DNA of 19,915 nucleotides. Origin: Clostridium sp. UBA2485 (GTDB taxonomy: Bacteria > Bacillota > Clostridia > Clostridiales > Clostridiaceae). The notes beneath the pieces were generated by a model. That model ran no database searches and was not told the DNA's origin. It worked only from the letters and a program-made list of their open reading frames with translations. The position numbers were made by a program, and so were the translations under genes. Below, one piece after another: positions 14,371 to 19,915 of the stretch; within the stretch, counting starts at the first letter, position 1; each line of letters starts with the position of its first letter. Where the stretch lies: contig NZ_DDOV01000074.1 in the NCBI RefSeq assembly GCF_002341865.1, forward strand, positions 19,268 to 39,182, in the 5' to 3' direction.

Positions 14371-16100
14371 AGATCCTTTATAATATAACTGCTGGAAATC
14401 CAGAAAAGTTAAGAAAACCAATTTTCTTTTCAGTTCTATCTAATATTCTAAATATCTTACCTTTTACTTTAGCGATAACAGCAGCAAAGATAATATTTGA
14501 ATCCTATTCAACTGGAACGGCTCTTGATATAGGTAAGCTGTGGTTAACCTGTGGTGCATTATTTGTATCCATGATAATAATGTTTTTAGGAGAAATACCG
14601 GCTTATAAGTCAGCATATAGAGGAGCATTTATAGTTGCTGCCGAGGGAAGGGCAAAATTAGCTGAACATTTAAGACAATTACCACTTGGATATTTGACAA
14701 GTAGAGATCCTGGTGATCTTGGAAATATGATGATGGGTGACTTTGCTCTAATAGAACATTGTATATCTCACCTTATGCCTCAATTAGTGGGAGCATTAGT
14801 TATGCCGGTGATTGCTTTTATTGGATTGTTATTTCTGGATTGGCGTATGGCTATTGCCATGTTTGTGGCGCTACCTGTAGGAACTTTGATTATAAAAGCT
14901 ACTTCTAAATTACAAAAAAGAGTAGGTAAGAGACATATGGAATCTAAAATATATGCTGCTAATAGATTACAGGAGTATTTAAACGGTATAGGAACTATTA
15001 AAGCGTATAATTTAACAGGAGAAAGATTTACTCGTCTTGAAAAGGCATTTAGACAGTTTATGATTGAAAGTATAAAAATAGAAGGATTTTTACAACCAAT
15101 AGTGTTGACAGCGTTAGCATGTATTAGAGCAGGACTTACAGTAATGGTATTTGTGGGTACACATTTACTTTTAGGTGGGAAATTGGATATTATAACCTTC
15201 GTTACATTTTTAATTGTAGGGACAAGAGTATTTGATCCTCTAACTACAGCACTTGGAGATTTCTCAGAAATTAATTATGATCAGCAGGCAGGAGAAAGAA
15301 TTGTAAATTTATTAAATGAGCCTGTTTTATCAGGAGATAAAATGCCATCTGAAGGTCATGATATTGAATTAAAAAATGTTACATTCGGGTATGGAAGTAA
15401 TAGTGTTCTTAAAGATGTTTCTGTGAAAATGTCAGAGGGCTCATTAACTGCATTGGTGGGACCTTCCGGCAGTGGAAAGAGTACTATTTTAAAATTAATA
15501 GCTCGTTTTTATGATCCGCAGAAAGGTGAAGTTCTTATAGGGAATGAAAATATGAAAAAATTAGAGCCAGAAGCACTTCTTAAAAAAGTTTCTATGGTAT
15601 TTCAAGATGTATATCTTTTTCAAGATACCATTGGAAATAACATAAGATTTGGCAAAGAGAACGCAACGCAAAGTGAAGTAGAAGAAGCGGCGAAAAGAGC
15701 ATGCTGTCATAATTTTATTATGAAGCTTCCTCAAGGATACGATACTCCTGTAGGAGAAGGAGGTTCTACTCTTTCTGGTGGTGAAAAGCAACGTATTTCT
15801 ATTGCTAGGGCAATACTAAAGGATGCACCAGTAGTACTATTAGATGAAGCAACTGCATCATTGGATCCAGAAAATGAAGTGGATATACAAAAAGCAATAA
15901 ATGAACTTATTCAAGGAAGAACAGTTATTGTAGTTGCACATAGACTAAAAACTATTTATGAAGCGGATAATATTATTGTTTTAGATAATGGAGAAGTTGT
16001 AGAGCAGGGCATCCACGATGAGTTAATTTCTCAAAAAGGATTATATTCTCGTCTTTGGAATTTACAACATCAATCTAGCAGATGGAGTATATCTTCATAA
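14367..16100 (+). CDS. ABC half-transporter 2 (exporter fold, YbtP/YbtQ-like)
   Basis: A 577-aa partner of the preceding half-transporter, with the same membrane-then-ATPase order. Walker A GPSGSGKST is at 365-373, Q-loop MVFQD follows, signature LSGGEKQR is at 469-476, Walker B D493-E494 and the H-loop His525. Both ATP sites of the pair therefore look catalytically complete, unlike some heterodimeric exporters with one degenerate site. The start ATG (14367) overlaps the upstream stop by ATGA, and GGGAGG (14352-14357) serves it from within the first gene. A strong hairpin follows the stop, ending the operon. The gene is probably repressed by Fur under iron-rich conditions and may be activated by the AraC protein upstream. 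Confidence 0.91.
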   Translation: MKILYNITAGNPEKLRKPIFFSVLSNILNILPFTLAITAAKIIFESYSTGTALDIGKLWLTCGALFVSMIIMFLGEIPAYKSAYRGAFIVAAEGRAKLAEHLRQLPLGYLTSRDPGDLGNMMMGDFALIEHCISHLMPQLVGALVMPVIAFIGLLFLDWRMAIAMFVALPVGTLIIKATSKLQKRVGKRHMESKIYAANRLQEYLNGIGTIKAYNLTGERFTRLEKAFRQFMIESIKIEGFLQPIVLTALACIRAGLTVMVFVGTHLLLGGKLDIITFVTFLIVGTRVFDPLTTALGDFSEINYDQQAGERIVNLLNEPVLSGDKMPSEGHDIELKNVTFGYGSNSVLKDVSVKMSEGSLTALVGPSGSGKSTILKLIARFYDPQKGEVLIGNENMKKLEPEALLKKVSMVFQDVYLFQDTIGNNIRFGKENATQSEVEEAAKRACCHNFIMKLPQGYDTPVGEGGSTLSGGEKQRISIARAILKDAPVVLLDEATASLDPENEVDIQKAINELIQGRTVIVVAHRLKTIYEADNIIVLDNGEVVEQGIHDELISQKGLYSRLWNLQHQSSRWSISS

Positions 16101-16107
16101 TAATTAT

Positions 16108-16151
16108 AAAGCAATCCTTGTAGAATAAATAAGTTCTACGGGGATTGCTTT
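16108..16151 (+). terminator. Terminator hairpin of the Fur-ABC operon
   Basis: AAAGCAATCCTTGTAGAA (16108-16125) and TTCTACGGGGATTGCTTT (16134-16151) form an 18-bp stem with two G-T pairs and an 8-nt loop. Only three Ts follow on the + strand, so it may depend on the long stem; it could also serve the convergent amidohydrolase gene. Confidence 0.85.
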
Positions 16152-16213
16152 ATGGTTATGAATTTTTGATATTCAAATGCTCTAGGATAAAGATATTTGA
16201 GATAGTGTTATTT

Positions 16214-17533
16214 CTATGCTTTTATTATTTTATCATTACTATCCATTAATTTTAGATACTCTTCTTTAGTCATTTTAGGAGTAAAGTTATCTAATATTTT
16301 ATTTGCATTCTTTGCATTATCACATAATAAATCTACTACAGTTAATGCCATTGCTTTCGCAGAAGTTATATATGCTAAATCTTCGTCTATTATTTCATAT
16401 TCTCTAGAATGAAGGCTTCCCTTTATTCCACCTATCATTGGGTGAAGAGTAGGCATTAATTGTGATACATCTCCAAAATCAAAGGAGCCTGTAAAATCTC
16501 CTCCATCTATTATTTTATCTTCAGCTATTCCAATAGCAACTAAATTGTCTTTAAATAAATTATCTAATTCTCTATATCTTAATATTGGTAAATAGCCTGG
16601 AATTTCTGTAATCTCTATTTGAGCTCCTACAGCAAAAGCACCAGCCATTAGAGCACGATTAATTTTAGCATTTGCGTCTAATATTCCTTCTATAGTTCTA
16701 GCTCTAACATAAGATTCCATTCTAACATCTGCAGGAACTGAATTTACTATGTTTCCACCTTTAGTTATTATTGGATGAAATCGAACTCTTTCGCTTTCTT
16801 TAAAAGTTTCCCTTTGAGCATGTACATTATTTATAGCGAGCATAGCAGCATTTAAAGCATTGATGCCTTCATGAGGTGCTGAACCAGCATGTGCTTCTTT
16901 TCCTATAAAATTAATTTTTTTTGCTATAAATCCATTACTTTCAGTACCTACTAAGGCTTTATTTTCGCCCATATCTAAAGAGTGAAACATTATAGAAATA
17001 TCTACATCATCAAAGTAACCACGATAAATAAGTTCCTGTTTTCCACCAAAGAATTTTATTTTTTTATCTTTCCTTAAATTATCTCTATATTCTAATTCAA
17101 TTAATTCTTCAGCAGGAGTTGCCATAAGTCCTATTTTGCCATCTAACTTATCAGCAACACCAGATTTAACTAGTCCTACAGCGGCTCCTAACATTCCAGC
17201 TATTTGTATATTATGACCGCATGCATGAATAGCATCTATTTCATTAGCATCCTTATGGTCTTTGCATGATATGGCATCTAACTCACCTAATAAGGCTATC
17301 TTAGGGCCAGTTTTATTAGAGTTTATTTCAGCTCTACATCCTGTAACCGCAATATTTTCTTCAACATCCAAAGTTAACTCATTTTTCATAAAATCTACTA
17401 CTGTATTTGTAGTTTTAAATTCTTTATATCCAAATTCGGGAGTAGAGTATATTTTTTTACCTATTTCAATAATTTTATTTCTATTTTCATCAATAGTTTT
17501 AATTATTTGTTTTTTTAATTCATCTTTATTCAT
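16214..17533 (-). CDS. M20-family amidohydrolase (AbgB/aminoacylase type)
   Basis: A 439-aa cytosolic metallohydrolase of peptidase family M20, subfamily D, which removes acyl or aminobenzoyl groups from amino acids. Metal-binding text: LGELDAI with D86, HACGHN (103-108, giving C105 and H107), PAEE (E142/E143), a His in MFHSLD and the C-terminal LHSREYE. The dimerisation lid contains GKEAHAGSAPHEGINAL. The presence of CGH rather than a plain Asp pair fits the M20D group (aminoacylase, IAA-amino acid hydrolase, AbgB). On the minus strand AGGGGGA precedes the ATG by 6 nt. It stands alone, convergent with the ABC operon. AbgB-like p-aminobenzoyl-glutamate cleavage is one possibility, but without an AbgA or AbgT neighbour the substrate is open. 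Confidence 0.9.
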   Translation of the reverse strand: MNKDELKKQIIKTIDENRNKIIEIGKKIYSTPEFGYKEFKTTNTVVDFMKNELTLDVEENIAVTGCRAEINSNKTGPKIALLGELDAISCKDHKDANEIDAIHACGHNIQIAGMLGAAVGLVKSGVADKLDGKIGLMATPAEELIELEYRDNLRKDKKIKFFGGKQELIYRGYFDDVDISIMFHSLDMGENKALVGTESNGFIAKKINFIGKEAHAGSAPHEGINALNAAMLAINNVHAQRETFKESERVRFHPIITKGGNIVNSVPADVRMESYVRARTIEGILDANAKINRALMAGAFAVGAQIEITEIPGYLPILRYRELDNLFKDNLVAIGIAEDKIIDGGDFTGSFDFGDVSQLMPTLHPMIGGIKGSLHSREYEIIDEDLAYITSAKAMALTVVDLLCDNAKNANKILDNFTPKMTKEEYLKLMDSNDKIIKA

Positions 17534-17635
17534 TTTTATTCCCCCTATATTTTATCTTAAAATTTTAGAACAAAATGGGATATACTTCGTAAGAAAAGAA
17601 GATATTTATAAATACTATTATATATTATTACAATT

Positions 17636-17851
17636 TTACAAGACATTTCTTTTATTGCCTACATAAATTCCTGTAGAAGCTAAGATAGTCGTAATAATAC
17701 TTAGAAAATATATATTATTAGTTTAATCCATAAAAAATTAAGATATAGAATACTAGAAGGTAGAGTTAAAAGTAGACCTATAATATGGGAAAATATCTTT
17801 AACTATCATAGTAATCATAGTAGGTAATACTAAAATCATCATACCTAGGCT
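17636..17851 (-). pseudogene. C-terminal remnant of a membrane protein gene
   Basis: On the minus strand three short frames join into plausible protein only with one-base shifts: LGMMILVLPTMITMIVK (from 17851), then HIIGLLLTLPSSILYLNFLW, then after a shift near 17701 SIITTILASTGIYVGNK to a stop at 17636. The hydrophobic stretches look like three transmembrane helices. I cannot name the family. Confidence 0.45.
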
Positions 17852-17998
17852 TTAATAACAGAAATGTCTAAGTTTATTCATTGACTAATTAAAGACATTG
17901 CTAAGAATTAAGTAACATTTCTTTTAATATCAATTTTACTAAAGTAAATATCTTCTGCTTTTTATTTTTTAAAAATTAGGTTCTAATATTTTATGATA

Positions 17999-18259
17999 TT
18001 AATTATCAAATTGTAGGAAAACAAAGACTAAAGAGGTTATTATTTTGATTACTGAAAGCATATTATTTGTAGCAACATAGGCTAGAACAGTTTCTGTCAT
18101 TTCAGGAGGGGCTGCAGCAGTTAATGAAGAGGCAGCAGTTATGAAAAGTGTTTTATATAAGTATTTTTATGTTAAATCTTTATTATGTGTAATTTTCCAT
18201 TTGTGATTTAAATTACCATGAACTACATATTTAAAAAGTACTGAATTTCTTAATTTCAT
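17999..18259 (-). pseudogene. Membrane protein fragment with an internal stop
   Basis: From ATG at 18259 an 87-codon frame is broken only by TAA at 18167-18169 and ends at 17999. It encodes a basic start (MKLRNSVLFKYVVHG) and, after the stop, LFITAASSLTAAAPPEMTET followed by a hydrophobic segment. The GC-rich, Ala/Pro-rich middle is unlike random intergenic DNA. No ribosome site precedes the ATG. It may belong to the same lost gene as the remnant at 17636-17851. Confidence 0.45.
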
Positions 18260-18305
18260 AAGTTATAATATTAATGCAAAATAATTAATTCTTGTAAGAA
18301 TATTT

Positions 18306-18323
18306 ATGTAAAAGTATTTACAT
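18306..18323 (+). promoter_or_regulatory. Inverted repeat upstream of the glycosyltransferase gene
   Basis: ATGTAAA and TTTACAT flank a 4-bp centre (AGTA), a perfect 7-bp dyad about 70 bp before the start codon. It may be an operator. No assigned regulator matches, and AT-rich dyads of this size do occur by chance. Confidence 0.35.
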
Positions 18324-18394
18324 TATATTTAATATTTGTAATAAATATAAATATTTAAATATTATATTTATAGAATAGTAGAATGGAGGTTAAA

Positions 18395-19744
18395 ATGTTT
18401 GAGACTCAAACTAAAGTAAAGAATAAAACAAATTTATTTCATAAAAAAATTTATATTAAAGTACCTTATAAGTTTTTATTAAGTCATATAATTGCATTTA
18501 GTTGGATGATATTTTCTATATATGTATCTTTACCATGGATAAATGATCTTGGAATGATAGTTACAAAGCCGGTAGCAATATTAATTATTGCTGGTATAGG
18601 GTATATACCAGGTTATATTAATGCATTTATTGTTACTAGTCTTCTAATGGATAGGCAGCCAGTTTTTTTAGATACAAGCCCTAATGACGAAGTTACAATT
18701 ATCATTGCATGTAAAAATGAAGAAAAAAATATTGCTAATACTTTAAGATATATAGCAAATCAAGATTACGATGGAAATATTAATGTAATTGTTGTTGATA
18801 ATGGTTCTACAGATAACACATTTCATTCTGCACAGGTAGCAGGAGAAGAATTGAGCTTAAATTTGCAAGTTCTTTATGAAGAAAAGCCAGGAAAATATAA
18901 TGCTTTAAATAAAGCTTTAAATTACATAACAACAGAGTATACAGTTACTTTAGATGCAGACACTTTATTGCATAAATCTGCAATAAGGTACATTGTATCA
19001 AGAATTAAATCTGCACCAAAAGAGGTTTGCGCTGTGGCAGGAACTGTTTTGGTAAGAAATAGTAGAGAAAATTTTATTGCAAAGCTTCAGGAATGGGATT
19101 ATTTTTTAGGAATTGCTAGTATTAAGAGAATGCAAGGCTTATATCAAGGAACATTGGTAGCTCAAGGAGCATATTCTTTATATAAGACAGAGGCTTTAAG
19201 ATTGATGGAAGGATGGCCTGATGCCATTGGTGAAGATATTGTTTTAACTTGGAATTTTTTAAAGCATGATCTTAAAGTATATTTTGAACCATTAGCTGTA
19301 GCTTTTACAGATGTACCTAAAACATTAAAGCATTTGTCAAGGCAGAGAAGCAGATGGGCAAGAGGAATGCTTGAGGCTTTAAAAATAGTTAAACCTTGGC
19401 AACATCCAATATTCTATGTTCGTTATCTTACAGGTATAAATCTTGTTATGCCATATCTTGATTTTGTATATACTTTTTGCTGGATGCCAGGATTAATACT
19501 AGCACTATTTGGAAAGTTTTGGGTAGTAGGGCCTTTTACATTATTTGTTATGCCTTTAGCACTATTTCAGAATTTTATACTTTATAGATATCAAAGGCAT
19601 GTATTTAAAAGATTAGGATTAAGAGTAAGAAGAAATATATTAGGTTTTGTTGTATATGTACTTATGTACCAAATGATTATGAGTCCTATGTCTATAATAG
19701 GATATTCTCAAGAGATATTAAATCTTAGACGTAAGTGGAAATAA
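18395..19744 (+). CDS. Processive family-2 glycosyltransferase (IcaA/hyaluronan-synthase type)
   Basis: A 449-aa membrane protein that would polymerise a nucleotide-sugar into an extracellular polysaccharide. The ATG at 18395 is preferred because GGAGG (18385-18389) lies 5 nt upstream and overlaps the earlier ATG at 18383. Two N-terminal transmembrane helices are followed by a GT-A domain: IIACKNEEKNI, VVDNGSTDNT, the metal motif DAD (D187/D189), GED (E280-D281, catalytic base region) and QRSRW (317-321), the Q-x2-RW motif of processive synthases. Several C-terminal helices form the channel. This arrangement matches IcaA/PgaC, hyaluronan and cellulose synthases; there is no PilZ domain. It stands alone with its own terminator, without ica- or bcs-type partners, so the polymer cannot be named. 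Confidence 0.93.
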   Translation: MFETQTKVKNKTNLFHKKIYIKVPYKFLLSHIIAFSWMIFSIYVSLPWINDLGMIVTKPVAILIIAGIGYIPGYINAFIVTSLLMDRQPVFLDTSPNDEVTIIIACKNEEKNIANTLRYIANQDYDGNINVIVVDNGSTDNTFHSAQVAGEELSLNLQVLYEEKPGKYNALNKALNYITTEYTVTLDADTLLHKSAIRYIVSRIKSAPKEVCAVAGTVLVRNSRENFIAKLQEWDYFLGIASIKRMQGLYQGTLVAQGAYSLYKTEALRLMEGWPDAIGEDIVLTWNFLKHDLKVYFEPLAVAFTDVPKTLKHLSRQRSRWARGMLEALKIVKPWQHPIFYVRYLTGINLVMPYLDFVYTFCWMPGLILALFGKFWVVGPFTLFVMPLALFQNFILYRYQRHVFKRLGLRVRRNILGFVVYVLMYQMIMSPMSIIGYSQEILNLRRKWK

Positions 19745-19796
19745 TAAATAAAAGATATCTCAGAAAAATGGATGATAATTTAATATTAATTAAGAA

Positions 19797-19828
19797 GGCT
19801 GTTCTTTTTAGAACAGCCATAATTTTTC
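19797..19828 (+). terminator. Rho-independent terminator of the glycosyltransferase gene
   Basis: GGCTGTTC (19797-19804) and GAACAGCC (19811-19818) form a perfect 8-bp stem with a 6-nt loop, followed after ATAA by a run of Ts, 52 bp after the stop codon. Confidence 0.9.
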
Positions 19829-19915
19829 TATTTATATGAGTAACTTATAAGAAAAATTTTAGTTAATATTATGAGAAAAGTCACTATGGAGTGCAACTTC
19901 CTGGAATTGGTGGAT

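Noticed and set aside
17262..17666. Long + strand open frame of about 134 codons opposite the start of the amidohydrolase gene
   Set aside because: It lies mostly antisense to a well-supported M20 gene, has no ribosome site and reads as low-complexity text.
19800..19915. tRNA or riboswitch at the right edge
   Set aside because: No acceptor stem, T-loop or known riboswitch core could be recognised in the visible bases.

Overview
The window is very AT-rich, uses AGA/ATA/TTA codons heavily, has strong GGAGG-type ribosome binding sites and U-tract hairpin terminators, and carries only bacterial gene families. It looks like the chromosome of a low-GC Firmicute, most probably Clostridium sensu stricto. 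This rests on composition and family resemblance read by eye, not on a database search.

Layout. 1-600: a long-hairpin repeat followed by apparently decayed sequence. 603-3834: a copper-efflux operon with a strong promoter, a CsoR-type operator, csoR (interrupted by an in-frame TGA), copA (Cu+ P-type ATPase), copZ-like chaperone and a terminator. 4230-6342: an intact Sfp-type phosphopantetheinyl transferase and a dead class-III aminotransferase (start codon lost, two nonsense codons, one frameshift), probably remains of a biosynthetic locus. 6607-6879: a 90-aa unrecognised protein with an internal repeat behind a 13-bp dyad. 7031-7753 (-): PlsC acyltransferase. 7960-8883: a REP-associated tyrosine transposase (RAYT, HUH/Y1). 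9185-9850 (-): a lipoprotein. 10533-16151: an iron-responsive block with a Fur box and AraC regulator, then a second Fur box, a Fur-family gene and two translationally coupled exporter-fold ABC half-transporters of the YbtP/YbtQ kind. 16214-17533 (-): an M20 amidohydrolase. 17636-18259 (-): remnants of a membrane protein gene or genes. 18395-19744: a processive family-2 glycosyltransferase of the IcaA/hyaluronan-synthase type, with a terminator.

The most striking structure is a dispersed repeat family. Seven intergenic copies of the core AAGGGACGGTTCAT occur: four as paired inverted arms 60-89 bp across, three as solo arms. One copy lies about 100 bp upstream of the RAYT gene. Pairing a Y1 transposase with many non-autonomous palindromes matches the REP/RAYT (REPtron) arrangement of Gammaproteobacteria and suggests a clostridial counterpart.

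How the genes work together. In the copper operon CopZ would pass Cu(I) to CopA for export; with CsoR truncated the operon may be constitutive. In the iron block both regulator genes sit beside Fur boxes, and the ABC pair is the likely output, probably uptake of an iron-siderophore. Several loci (csoR, the aminotransferase, 61-600, 11879-12003, 17636-18259) show decay, so this looks like a stretch shaped by gene loss and small repeats.
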